Below are positions 46,364 to 53,766 of a stretch of 64,000 bases of DNA, one piece after another; positions within the stretch are counted from its first letter, which is position 1; each line of letters starts with the position of its first letter. The translations under genes were made by a program, and so were the position numbers. Below the pieces are notes generated by a model. The model was not told the origin of the DNA and made no database searches. It worked only from the letters and a program-made list of their open reading frames with translations. The stretch is from Sulfitobacter sp. THAF37 (GTDB lineage: Bacteria; Pseudomonadota; Alphaproteobacteria; Rhodobacterales; Rhodobacteraceae): assembly GCF_009363555.1 (NCBI RefSeq), contig NZ_CP045372.1:3297501-3361500 (forward strand), written 5' to 3'.

Positions 46364-46987
46364 TCAGCCCTCGTCCTTGTCCACCCCGTACTGCTGAAAC
46401 AGCTTGCCCTGCAGCATGAAGAACCCGAACATCGCCACGGGCAGGCCGAAGGTCTTGAAATACACCCAGGTCTCGGTCGCGAAACTGCGCCAGATCAGTT
46501 CGTTCGCGACAGCAAGGCCAAAGAAAAACAGCATCAGCCGCCGGGTCAGCAGCATCCAGCCTCCGTCCTGCAGGGGCATCATCTCTTCCATCACGTATTT
46601 CAGGTAGGATTGCCCGCGCAGCAGCCCCACGGCCAGGATGCCGCCAAACAGCAGGTAGATCATCGTCGGCTTCATCTTGAAGAAACGGTCATCGTTCAGC
46701 CAGACCGACAGCCCCCCGAACACCACCACCAGAATGACGGTGGCCACCTGCATCCGGTTCAGCTTGCCCGTCAGTGCCCACATCGCCCCGGTCGCCGCGA
46801 CCAGCAGCGGAATAAAGGCCGCGGTCACGACGATGAAGCCGTCGTATTCCGTACCCGCGATGGTAAAGCTGCGGTCCTTCAGCCGCAGGTAGGCGATGAA
46901 AAACAACAGAATCGGGCCGTATTCGAGGGCCGATTTCAGAAACGGGTTCACTTCCCTGTGCGTCGCCATGTCGTCGTGCTCCTTCAT
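46364..46987 (-). CDS. ispZ: Inner-membrane septation protein A (YciB/IspZ)
   Basis: A 207-residue membrane protein with about five helices: SALEYGPILLFFIAYL, VVTAAFIPLLVAATGAMWAL, TVILVVVFGGLSVWLNDDRFFKMKPTMIYLLFG. The KMKPTMIY and NELIWR motifs are diagnostic of YciB. It acts with the division/elongation machinery in envelope integrity. The start (MKEHDD) overlaps the EamA gene by ATGA; an internal ATG at 46969 (MATHREVN) is the alternative. Confidence 0.9.
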   Translation of the reverse strand: MKEHDDMATHREVNPFLKSALEYGPILLFFIAYLRLKDRSFTIAGTEYDGFIVVTAAFIPLLVAATGAMWALTGKLNRMQVATVILVVVFGGLSVWLNDDRFFKMKPTMIYLLFGGILAVGLLRGQSYLKYVMEEMMPLQDGGWMLLTRRLMLFFFGLAVANELIWRSFATETWVYFKTFGLPVAMFGFFMLQGKLFQQYGVDKDEG

Positions 46988-47886
46988 CCGCCCAGTTCCA
47001 CTATCACAGCACCCGCCGCAATCAATGCCATCAGTGCCACCCGGCGCGGTCCCACCGTCTCCTTGAGGAAGACGACGCCGATCAGCGCGGCAAATACCGT
47101 CGATGTCTCGCGCAGGACGGCGGCCTCGCCCACCTTGTCCAGCCGGGTCGCCATCATGATCGAGCCAAAGCTGGCAAAGGCCACCAGCCCGCCGAACAAC
47201 CCGCGCATCATCAGCGGCCCCGGATCGGGCGGGTCGGCCATTCTGCGCCAGCGCAGGACCGCGATGATCGGCATCAAGACTCCGTCGATCATGAAAAACC
47301 ATGCCAGAAAGGTGAAGGGATTCTCGGTCGCCCGGATGCCGTAGGCATCGAAGGTGGTGTAAAGCGCGACGAAAAGGCCCGTCAGCACCGCCAGCCCCAG
47401 TGCCGCGTTCAGCGTGTCACGCTGCGCCTCAAGTTTGCGCAGGTTGTAGACAGCAAGGCCGAAGATGCCCGACAACAGTACCGCCACCCCGAGCCATTGC
47501 ACCCCGGTAAAGCGTTCAGAAAAAATAAGGTAGGCCCCGATCACCGCGAACAGCGGCCCGGTGCCCCGGACGACCGGATAGACCACGGTATAGGCCCCCT
47601 TGGTATAGGCCCAGGCCTGCAACAGCTTGTAGCCGACGTGGATCGCCCAGGCGCCGGCAAAGATGACCCACATGTGCGGCTCCGGCCAGGGCACGACGAA
47701 GAGCGCAAAGGGCGCGGCCATGGCGCAATAGCAGAAATCAATCGCGCCGCGCGTCAACCAGGGATCATAGCGCCCCTTTTGAAGCGCGCCGAAGACCGCG
47801 TGCAACAGCGCGGCCGACAGTGCGAGCACAAGGGCCAGTTGGTGGCCCGCAGCCGTGCCTTCGATGGCAAGCAACCATTCGGTCAT
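46984..47886 (-). CDS. EamA/DMT-family transporter
   Basis: A 300-residue ten-helix transporter with two EamA repeats (LALVLALSAALLHAVFGALQKG; VLTGLFVALYTTFDAYGIR). ATG at 47886 chosen for MTEWLLAIEG. It is coupled to ispZ by a 4-bp overlap and follows ftsY, with the MgtC gene lying between on the other strand. Substrate unknown. Confidence 0.87.
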   Translation of the reverse strand: MTEWLLAIEGTAAGHQLALVLALSAALLHAVFGALQKGRYDPWLTRGAIDFCYCAMAAPFALFVVPWPEPHMWVIFAGAWAIHVGYKLLQAWAYTKGAYTVVYPVVRGTGPLFAVIGAYLIFSERFTGVQWLGVAVLLSGIFGLAVYNLRKLEAQRDTLNAALGLAVLTGLFVALYTTFDAYGIRATENPFTFLAWFFMIDGVLMPIIAVLRWRRMADPPDPGPLMMRGLFGGLVAFASFGSIMMATRLDKVGEAAVLRETSTVFAALIGVVFLKETVGPRRVALMALIAAGAVIVELGG

Positions 47887-47930
47887 GTTTCGCCCCACGG
47901 AACCGACGCCCGCCAAGGGCTGTTGAGGTC

Positions 47931-48455
47931 ATGAACGTTCAAGCAGAAGGCGCCCCGATGTTCGAGACCATGCTGGCAGATCTGACCAACACTTTCTCTG
48001 AAATTCCGATGTCTGTTGCCGCGCTGCGCATGGGAACGGCGCTTGTGTTTGGCGCAGCCCTCGGGGTGGAGCGAGAGCTGCGCACCAAGCCTGCCGGGCT
48101 GCGGACGCATATGCTGATCTCGCTTGCCGCCTGCATCTTCATCCTCGTCGCCTTCGAAATCAGCGCGCTGGACTTCGGCGAAGACGACACCCGCAGGGTC
48201 GATCCGTTGCGCCTGATCGAGGCGGTGACAGCCGGTGTCGCCTTTCTTGCCGCGGGGGCCATCTTTACCTCCGGCGGGAACGTCAAGAACCTTACGACCG
48301 GGGCCAGCATGTGGCTGGCGGGCGCGATCGGGCTGTGTTGCGGTGCAGGACGCATCCCGCTCGCCGCACTGGCGACGGTACTGGCGCTTCTCGTGCTCAC
48401 GTTGGTGACCTGGGTCGAAGACCGTGCCCCGCTGGACGAGGACGGCGCGGACTGA
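47931..48455 (+). CDS. MgtC/SapB-family membrane protein
   Basis: A 174-residue protein matching the N-terminal membrane half of MgtC: MGTALVFGAALGVERELRTKPAGLRTHMLISLAA, AVTAGVAFLAAGAIF and ASMWLAGAIGLCCGAG. It lacks the cytosolic C-terminal domain of Salmonella MgtC, as the short SapB forms do. Family roles include magnesium limitation and inhibition of F-ATPase. ATG at 47931 has TGAGGT; 47958 is an alternative. Its 3' end nearly touches the convergent ftsY. Confidence 0.88.
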   Translation: MNVQAEGAPMFETMLADLTNTFSEIPMSVAALRMGTALVFGAALGVERELRTKPAGLRTHMLISLAACIFILVAFEISALDFGEDDTRRVDPLRLIEAVTAGVAFLAAGAIFTSGGNVKNLTTGASMWLAGAIGLCCGAGRIPLAALATVLALLVLTLVTWVEDRAPLDEDGAD

Positions 48456-48458
48456 CCT

Positions 48459-49994
48459 TCATCTGTCAAAGCCCACCAGCGCATCCGCGAATTCCTGCGG
48501 GTCGAAAGGCGACAGGTCGTCGATCTGTTCACCCACCCCGATGGCATGGATCGGCAGACCGAACTTGTCGGCCAGCGCAACCAGAACCCCGCCTTTCGCC
48601 GTGCCGTCCAGTTTTGTCATTACCAGCCCGGACACATCGGAAATGTCCTGGAAAACCTTGACCTGGTTCAGCGCGTTCTGGCCGGTGGTGGCGTCCAGCA
48701 CCAGCAGGGTGTTGTGGGGCGCGGTTTCGTCCTTCTTGCGGATGACGCGCACGATCTTTGCCAATTCCTCCATCAGGTCGCCGCGATTCTGAAGCCGCCC
48801 CGCGGTGTCGATCAGCAGCAGGTCCGCCCCTTCGGCTTGCGCCTTGCTCATCGCGTCATAGGCGAGGCTGGCCGGGTCGGAGCCTTGCGCGGCCGTCAGC
48901 ACCGGCACCCCCGCGCGGTCGCCCCAGACCTGCAATTGCTCCACGGCGGCGGCGCGAAATGTGTCGCCGGCGGCGATCACGACCTTCTTGCCCGCCGCGC
49001 GGAACTGGCTGGCCAGCTTGCCGATGGTGGTGGTCTTGCCCGACCCGTTCACACCCACCACCAGCACCACCTGGGGCGTCTTGGGATAGATGGGCAAGGG
49101 CCGTGCCACCGGGTCCATGATGCGGCTGACCTCATCGGCCATCAGCTGCTTGATCTCCACGACCGACAATTTGCGGCCAAACCGCCCCTCGGCCATGTTC
49201 GCGGTGACGCGCAGGGCGGTATCCACCCCCATGTCCGCAGCGATCAGCAGTTCCTCCAGTTGTTCGAGCATTTCGTCGTCCAGCACACGGCGCACCACGT
49301 TCGTCTGCGCCGCCCCGCGTCCCATCAGACGGCCCAGAAGCCCGCCTTTGCGCACCGGTTCCCCCACCGCATCGGCCAGTTCGGGTGCAACTGCGGTCAT
49401 CGTGGTGCGCAGCGGCGCGGGTGCGGAGGCTGGCGGCACCGGATCGGCGGGCGGCGTCACCTGGGGCGGCGGATCGTGCTGCGGCACTTCCTGCGGCGGG
49501 CTGGTCGGCGTGGGCAGCTCTTGCGGTGTCGGGTCCTGTGGCTGCGGGGCCTCGGGCGGCGGGGTCGGATTGGGCTGCGGCGGCGGCGTCGGTTCAGGCT
49601 GCGGCGCCGGGGTCGGTTCGGGCTGCGGCGCAGGCTCGGGGTCTTCCTGCGGCGCAGGCTCCGGTTCCTCCTGCGGCTGCGGGTCGGGCACGGTTTCCGG
49701 CTCGGGGTCGGGGACGGTTTCCGGCTCGGGATCGGGGACCGGCGTCGGCTCGGGGGTGGGTTTCGGATCCGGAGAGGCCGCCCTCACCTCAGCCTCATCG
49801 GCGGGCAGCGGGGCCGGTTCGCTGTCCACCGCCTCCGACAGCTCGGCGGTGGCGGCGGCCGGGGCCTGCTCCATCACCTCATCGACGGATGCGGCTTCTT
49901 CCTCGCCGCCGTCGCTGACGATCGCCTCAAGTCCTTCGTCGATCTTCGACGAGGACTTGAACAGGCGGTCTTTCAACTTCTTGAAAAAGGCCAA
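48459..49994 (-). CDS. ftsY: Signal recognition particle receptor FtsY
   Basis: A 511-residue SRP receptor GTPase that docks translating ribosomes at the membrane. N-terminus AFFKKLKDRLFKSSSKIDEG is an amphipathic membrane anchor. Residues about 30-200 are a low-complexity A domain full of Pro/Glu repeats such as PDPEPETV. The NG domain follows with GVNGSGKTTTIGKLA, DTFRAAAVEQL, DTAGR and TKLDGTAKGG. A TTG start is used, with GGAGAT six bases upstream; no in-frame ATG fits. Confidence 0.96.
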   Translation of the reverse strand: MAFFKKLKDRLFKSSSKIDEGLEAIVSDGGEEEAASVDEVMEQAPAAATAELSEAVDSEPAPLPADEAEVRAASPDPKPTPEPTPVPDPEPETVPDPEPETVPDPQPQEEPEPAPQEDPEPAPQPEPTPAPQPEPTPPPQPNPTPPPEAPQPQDPTPQELPTPTSPPQEVPQHDPPPQVTPPADPVPPASAPAPLRTTMTAVAPELADAVGEPVRKGGLLGRLMGRGAAQTNVVRRVLDDEMLEQLEELLIAADMGVDTALRVTANMAEGRFGRKLSVVEIKQLMADEVSRIMDPVARPLPIYPKTPQVVLVVGVNGSGKTTTIGKLASQFRAAGKKVVIAAGDTFRAAAVEQLQVWGDRAGVPVLTAAQGSDPASLAYDAMSKAQAEGADLLLIDTAGRLQNRGDLMEELAKIVRVIRKKDETAPHNTLLVLDATTGQNALNQVKVFQDISDVSGLVMTKLDGTAKGGVLVALADKFGLPIHAIGVGEQIDDLSPFDPQEFADALVGFDR

Positions 49995-50099
49995 GATCTA
50001 TCTCCATTCCGGTTTCCCTTGAAATATAGGCTCATCGGGCGGGATGGAAGGGTCAGCGGCGGAATTGACATGGCCGCGCGCGCGTTTCACCAAGAAGAT

Positions 50100-50978
50100 A
50101 TGAAACCCTGGCTGATCCTGATCCTTGCCCTACTTGCGCCGCCCGCCCTTGCCGACGGGCCCGGACGCATGTGCTCTTCGGGCAAATGGGGGCATGTGGA
50201 ATGCATCCGCGCGGACCATTTCGTCTACGACACCTGCAATGCCATCCGCACTTTCGCCGACCGCAGCGGGTTGAACCGCGACTTCTTTGCACGGCTGATC
50301 TGGCAGGAAAGCCGGTTCGATCCCAACGCATTGTCCCACGCAGACGCGCGCGGCATCGCGCAGTTCATCCCATCGACCGCCGCCCTGCGGGGGCTGAAAG
50401 ACCCCTACAACCCCGCCGAGGCGCTGGAACATTCGGCACACTACCTGGCCGAGATGGTCGCACGCTACGGCAACGAAGGGCTGGCAGCGATCGGCTACAA
50501 CGGCGGCGAAAGGCGGGCCGAGGGTTTCCTGCAGGGCGGCGGGCTCGCCTCTGAGACGGTGCAATACGTGCCCATCGTCACCGGGCTGACCGCCGAGACC
50601 TGGCGCGACGATCCGCCAGACGCGCATGACATGCGCCTGTCGAAAACCTCGGCCTTCCTGCCAGCCTGTTACCAGATGGCGCGGAACCGCCGGATCACCG
50701 CTCTCGCCCGTCCGAAACCACGCGTGAAACCCTGGGGCGTGCAGGTCGCCTTTGCCACCACCGAAAAACTGGCCCGCGCCCGCGTGACCGAACGCATGGC
50801 CAGTTGTCGTGGCGCGGTGAAGGGCGAAAAGACCGACCTCATCTACAAGAAAAACCGGGTTTCGGGGAAAAAGGGCTACTACTTTGCCCAGTTCGGGCGG
50901 AACAGTCGCCAGGATGCGCAGAAGCTCTGCGACGCCATGCGCCGTCAAAGCTGCATCTGCCTCGTGGTGCAGAACTGA
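50100..50978 (+). CDS. Lytic transglycosylase with C-terminal SPOR-like domain
   Basis: A 292-residue secreted peptidoglycan hydrolase. Signal peptide KPWLILILALLAPPALA, then an SLT (Slt70-like) domain with catalytic Glu in IWQESRFDPNALS, ARGIAQFIPSTA and AAIGYNGG. The last 80 residues (VQVAFATTEKLARARVTERMASC...YYFAQFGRNSRQDAQKLC) look like a SPOR domain, which would target denuded septal glycan. An upstream ATG at 50070 is possible. Divergent from ftsY. Confidence 0.88.
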   Translation: MKPWLILILALLAPPALADGPGRMCSSGKWGHVECIRADHFVYDTCNAIRTFADRSGLNRDFFARLIWQESRFDPNALSHADARGIAQFIPSTAALRGLKDPYNPAEALEHSAHYLAEMVARYGNEGLAAIGYNGGERRAEGFLQGGGLASETVQYVPIVTGLTAETWRDDPPDAHDMRLSKTSAFLPACYQMARNRRITALARPKPRVKPWGVQVAFATTEKLARARVTERMASCRGAVKGEKTDLIYKKNRVSGKKGYYFAQFGRNSRQDAQKLCDAMRRQSCICLVVQN

Positions 50979-51016
50979 ACCCGGGCGACACTTTGCGAAA
51001 AGGTCCGTGCGCCGTT

Positions 51017-51316
51017 CTACTTGCGCCGCAGGTAGGCGTAGGACGCATAGCCCCCGACGCCACGGGAGTCCGCCAGCGTCACAGCGCACCACCGGGTCGC
51101 GCCGGTGGATTCACACCGGCCCACGTCCACTTCGGTCCCGTTTGGCATGCCCAGAAGCTCGACAAAGCCAGTGCCCGGCCCCGCGCGCAGCTTGAGCATG
51201 TCGCCCTCTTCAACGCCGAACACTTCATAGCGGCCCGGCGATATGCCCGCCGAGGGTTGCGCGCAGCCACTGATAATGGCGCTGCTCATCAGCACGGCTC
51301 CGATCCATCCTCGCAT
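51017..51316 (-). CDS. SH3-domain lipoprotein
   Basis: A 99-residue predicted lipoprotein: signal WIGAVLMSSAIISGC with Cys as lipidation site, then a bacterial SH3 domain (DMLKLRAGPGTGFVELLGMPNGTEV, CESTGATRWCAVTLADSRGVGGYASYAYL). AAGGAG lies six bases before the ATG. SH3b proteins bind cell-wall or ligand peptides. Convergent to the lytic transglycosylase gene. Confidence 0.85.
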   Translation of the reverse strand: MRGWIGAVLMSSAIISGCAQPSAGISPGRYEVFGVEEGDMLKLRAGPGTGFVELLGMPNGTEVDVGRCESTGATRWCAVTLADSRGVGGYASYAYLRRK

Positions 51317-51424
51317 CGCATTCTCCTTTGGCGGCTTCGCCCCCTTTTGGCAGCGCCCTGCCGCGAAGAAAACCGGGATCATACAGCCAGCGGCGGATTT
51401 TCACCGCTGACCGGTAAACCGGGC

Positions 51425-51444
51425 CGGAATTTTCGAAAATTCCG
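51425..51444. terminator. Perfect 20-bp palindrome with TTTTCGAAAA core
   Basis: CGGAATTTT mirrored by AAAATTCCG with CG between, in the region after the formate dehydrogenase-type gene. It resembles the neighbouring palindrome split by the insertion sequence. Together they were probably tandem transcription terminators for the minus-strand gene ending at 53767. Confidence 0.55.
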
Positions 51445-51453
51445 CCCCGATCT

Positions 51454-51461
51454 TTTCGAAA
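51454..51461. repeat. Target-site duplication, left copy (TTTCGAAA)
   Basis: TTTCGAAA directly abuts the left inverted repeat and is repeated at 53743-53750 after the right one. An 8-bp duplication is the IS1595-family size. Removing the element and one copy rebuilds a perfect 22-bp palindrome. Confidence 0.9.
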
Positions 51462-51485
51462 GGCGATTGTATATTTGACAAACCC
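51462..51485 (+). repeat. IS1595-type terminal inverted repeat, left
   Basis: 24 bp, starting GGCGATTGTATA, exact inverse of 53719-53742. It includes an outward-readable TTGACA-like hexamer. Confidence 0.92.
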
Positions 51486-51590
51486 GACTAACAAGGTGCG
51501 ACGGGCTGCTTGCCGTAGTATGGAGAGGGCTAGCAAATTGCCGAAAGGCTCATCCCCTTCCGTACCGTCGCACGCTCTACATACGGGGTC

Positions 51591-51743
51591 TTAGCTAGTT
51601 CCGCCATCCTTGTCTTTATCGTCCGGCTTCTGCTTCACCAGCTTGCGCAGACGCTCGTTGAACCGTTCCTCGTCGTCGTCCGTCTCTAGCTGGCGGGCGG
51701 CTTCCTTGAAGCGTTCTAGTTGGGACTTTTCAGAATGGCTCAT
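51591..51743 (-). CDS. Small charged ORF of the IS passenger cassette
   Basis: A 50-residue protein read from the ATG preceded by GGAG; it overlaps the upstream gene's stop by 14 bp. Sequence is highly charged and helical (LERFKEAARQLETDDDEERFNERLRKLVKQK) and ends in a Lys/Asp-rich tail. Overlap and ribosome site support real translation in the same operon. It could be an accessory to the antitoxin/toxin pair. No named family recognised. Confidence 0.65.
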   Translation of the reverse strand: MSHSEKSQLERFKEAARQLETDDDEERFNERLRKLVKQKPDDKDKDGGTS

Positions 51744-52140
51744 CATCTTCTCCAGTCCAGTCTGTTGCATCTGGATCCGACCACTCAACCCATAGGAGTT
51801 CGACTTCTCGCGTTTCGCTAATTACTCTAAACCATATTGAGTAAGCCGGAACAATTTCAGGCCCCCGCCAGTGCAGTTCGGTCTTTGCTAGATAAATGCC
51901 TGCTCTGTGGGTCGGCTGGAAACCTTCAGGGTTTCGGCTGATCCCCAGCTTTACTGCGGCAATATCTTCTTCAATTACCTGATGCCCGCCGCAATTTCCT
52001 ACGCCACGGGCGAAGCTGTCAGCTTCACTTATCTGCCATCCATTACCAGCCAAATTCAGCAGCCAGTTCGTCCGTTCTTTTTCGGTCTTTTTCGGTCGGC
52101 TTCTCGTCAGAAAGAAATGCCAGTTCATACGGCATTGCAT
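51730..52140 (-). CDS. Probable toxin partner of the Panacea antitoxin-like protein
   Basis: A 136-residue protein with no named domain that I can assign. The 5' end overlaps the Panacea gene by about 98 bp (or 86 bp if the ATG at 52128 is used), in another frame. Its C-terminal half has alternating strands (AGIYLAKTELHW, YSIWFRVISETREVELLWVEW) that recall RelE/ParE-type mRNA interferases or gyrase poisons, but this is only a resemblance. Position next to a DUF4065 gene is the main reason for the toxin call. Confidence 0.55.
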   Translation of the reverse strand: MQCRMNWHFFLTRSRPKKTEKERTNWLLNLAGNGWQISEADSFARGVGNCGGHQVIEEDIAAVKLGISRNPEGFQPTHRAGIYLAKTELHWRGPEIVPAYSIWFRVISETREVELLWVEWSDPDATDWTGEDDEPF

Positions 52141-52618
52141 CGCCTAGGTTCATTACTCTCCAACGAACATCATGGGATACGTCACTGACCTGTGAACCAG
52201 TTTGGGGCCATAGCTCACGTATAACTTCGTCAACCAAGGATATCTCATCATCCGAGAAGTGGCTCAAGACCGGATCCCGCAAGGCAACTGTTCTGTCCTG
52301 CGTATATCCGCCTGGAACATCAACCTTGTCCACACGAAGTGCGCCCTCATCGACCAAGGCGCGCCGCACGTGTAACAACGATTTGGGCGCAGGCCCAAGT
52401 CTCAGCTTCTGGTACCGAACACCCGTAAGAGGCATGCCGAAGCGTCGGAACGCACGAAAATCTGAATAATAAAGTATTTTGTTGAGCTTGATCGCACCGA
52501 AGTAGGCATCGTCGGCGCACTTCGATGAGATATAGACGATCAGCTCGCGGAAGCGTTGTATCCCGCGAGGTACGTCGAACGTCTCATGTAGTGGCCGATG
52601 CTTTGTCACAACCTGCAT
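52043..52618 (-). CDS. Panacea-domain (DUF4065, SocA-like) antitoxin-type protein
   Basis: A 191-residue protein. Residues 20-90 match the Panacea domain: FRELIVYISSKCADDAYFGAIKLNKILYYSDFRAF, GMPLTGVRYQKLRLGPAP, then RALVDEGAL. Panacea proteins are antitoxins that pair with many unrelated toxins; SocA of Caulobacter is the founding relative. It has its own AT-rich promoter region (TATATATGG-like, near 52640-52660) and AGAGG ribosome site, so it need not rely on transposase transcription. It overlaps the candidate toxin gene. Confidence 0.85.
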   Translation of the reverse strand: MQVVTKHRPLHETFDVPRGIQRFRELIVYISSKCADDAYFGAIKLNKILYYSDFRAFRRFGMPLTGVRYQKLRLGPAPKSLLHVRRALVDEGALRVDKVDVPGGYTQDRTVALRDPVLSHFSDDEISLVDEVIRELWPQTGSQVSDVSHDVRWRVMNLGDAMPYELAFLSDEKPTEKDRKRTDELAAEFGW

Positions 52619-52707
52619 GTCCTCTTTGATTACAAGCTATCTACCATATATAGTCTTCGTTACCAATTTCTATCTGACAGCAGAGATCGACATTCTTGCG
52701 GCGTTAC

Positions 52708-53610
52708 TCATCTGCAATCGCCGCAGCTGTAAGTCAGCCGCTTGCCAACTGTAGCACGCAGCGCGATCTCGCCACGCTCCAAGTCTTCCACACCGTTCGC
52801 AACGCGGTTATTGTAACGAAAATCAAACTCTGCAGCGTAGCGGTGCAGGTGCTGCTTGCCGCAGTGCTGATACACGCCCTTCATGCCGCGCTTGAAGATG
52901 CTGTAGAAGCCTTCAACCGTGTTGGTATGAACCTCTGGGTTTGCGCGGCTCACATACTCATCCTTGCCATGCTCAACGACGCCGTGCGCTGCAAATTGGC
53001 GACCAATGGTGATGTAGTGGCGGGCTTCATCCCTATGCAGAACCGCCTCGCGGGACATGTTTTCATTCAAGATTTCGGTGATGGTTTTCACCTTGATGTC
53101 GTCCACAACAATGGACTTGGCTTGCTTTGTGTCGCGGTCCACCAGCGTGACCATTTTCATCTTGTGCGCCCAACCGCGCGCACCCTTCTTCTTTGGGTGG
53201 TCCGGGTCTTGGCCGTAAAAGGTCTCGTCAACCTCGACAGCGCCGCCATTACTGCCGAAGGGGGCCATTGCGCCGGAACGCATACACTCGCGGATGCGAT
53301 GGGCCAGGAACCAAGCGGACTTGTAGGTGACGCCCAGAACGCGGTGAAGCTGGTGGCTGCTGATGCCCTTCTTGCTTGATACCATCAGGTGGATTGCCTG
53401 GAGCCACAGGTGCAGCGGCAGGTGGCTTTCCTCGAAGATCGTGCCCTTGCGGACAGTGAACTGCTTGCGGCACTCCCGGCACTTCCAAAGACCGTGACGC
53501 TCTTTGCCTTCGGGGTTCTTGGCGCTCGGCTTGGTGCGAACGCCCGTCAGGGGATAGGCGCTGTCCACGACACCACAGTGGGGGCAGACCGGACCATCAG
53601 CCCAAAGCAT
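52708..53610 (-). CDS. IS1595-family transposase
   Basis: A 300-residue DDE-type transposase from the first ATG. N-terminal zinc ribbon (CPHC...CREC), then the catalytic core with VEVDETFYG, HRDEARHY and the hallmark HTNTVEGFYSIFKRGMKGVYQH. The frame continues 21 codons upstream encoding SVLSAKYIHDEAAAFAHVEA, which is the conserved family N-terminus. At the expected start (53671-53673) the codon is ATA, with AGAGG eight bases before. So either ATA is used weakly or the protein now starts at the internal ATG. Confidence 0.92.
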   Translation of the reverse strand: MLWADGPVCPHCGVVDSAYPLTGVRTKPSAKNPEGKERHGLWKCRECRKQFTVRKGTIFEESHLPLHLWLQAIHLMVSSKKGISSHQLHRVLGVTYKSAWFLAHRIRECMRSGAMAPFGSNGGAVEVDETFYGQDPDHPKKKGARGWAHKMKMVTLVDRDTKQAKSIVVDDIKVKTITEILNENMSREAVLHRDEARHYITIGRQFAAHGVVEHGKDEYVSRANPEVHTNTVEGFYSIFKRGMKGVYQHCGKQHLHRYAAEFDFRYNNRVANGVEDLERGEIALRATVGKRLTYSCGDCR

Positions 53611-53718
53611 CGCTTCGACATGGGCGAAAGCTGCTGCTTCGTCGTGGATGTATTTGGCGGACAGAACGGATATGGCGAAAACCTCTAACTTGTTGTGTTA
53701 GAAGTAGGCTTTCACCTT

Positions 53719-53742
53719 GGGTTTGTCAAATATACAATCGCC
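53719..53742 (-). repeat. IS1595-type terminal inverted repeat, right
   Basis: 24 bp, exact reverse complement of 51462-51485, at the transposase-promoter end of the element. Confidence 0.92.
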
Positions 53743-53750
53743 TTTCGAAA
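53743..53750. repeat. Target-site duplication, right copy (TTTCGAAA)
   Basis: Second copy of the 8-bp target repeat; followed by AGATCGG, the other half of the interrupted palindrome. Confidence 0.9.
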
Positions 53751-53766
53751 AGATCGGTTTCCCGCC

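Larger units (their letters stand above)
51462..53742 (-). mobile_element. IS1595-family insertion sequence with three-gene passenger cassette
   Basis: A 2281-bp element bounded by perfect 24-bp inverted repeats (starting GGCGATTGTATA) and flanked by 8-bp direct repeats. It holds an IS1595-type transposase, a Panacea-domain gene, a probable toxin and a small ORF, all on the minus strand. Simple IS1595 elements are about 1 kb; the family is known to carry passenger genes. The passenger part is less GC-rich than the chromosome around it, suggesting recent arrival. The intact repeats and duplication point to a young insertion. Confidence 0.92.

Noticed and set aside
49500..49780. Short tandem GC-rich repeats resembling a repeat array
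   Set aside because: They are in frame and encode the Pro/Glu repeats of FtsY; no spacers, so not CRISPR.
48546..50099. Upstream extension of the lytic transglycosylase frame through ftsY
   Set aside because: It is antisense to ftsY; the signal peptide at 50100 marks the real start.
51496..51573. 9-bp inverted repeat GTGCGACGG / CCGTCGCAC near the left end of the element
   Set aside because: Sixty bases apart with no supporting structure or T run; could be chance or a remnant, so not listed as a feature.
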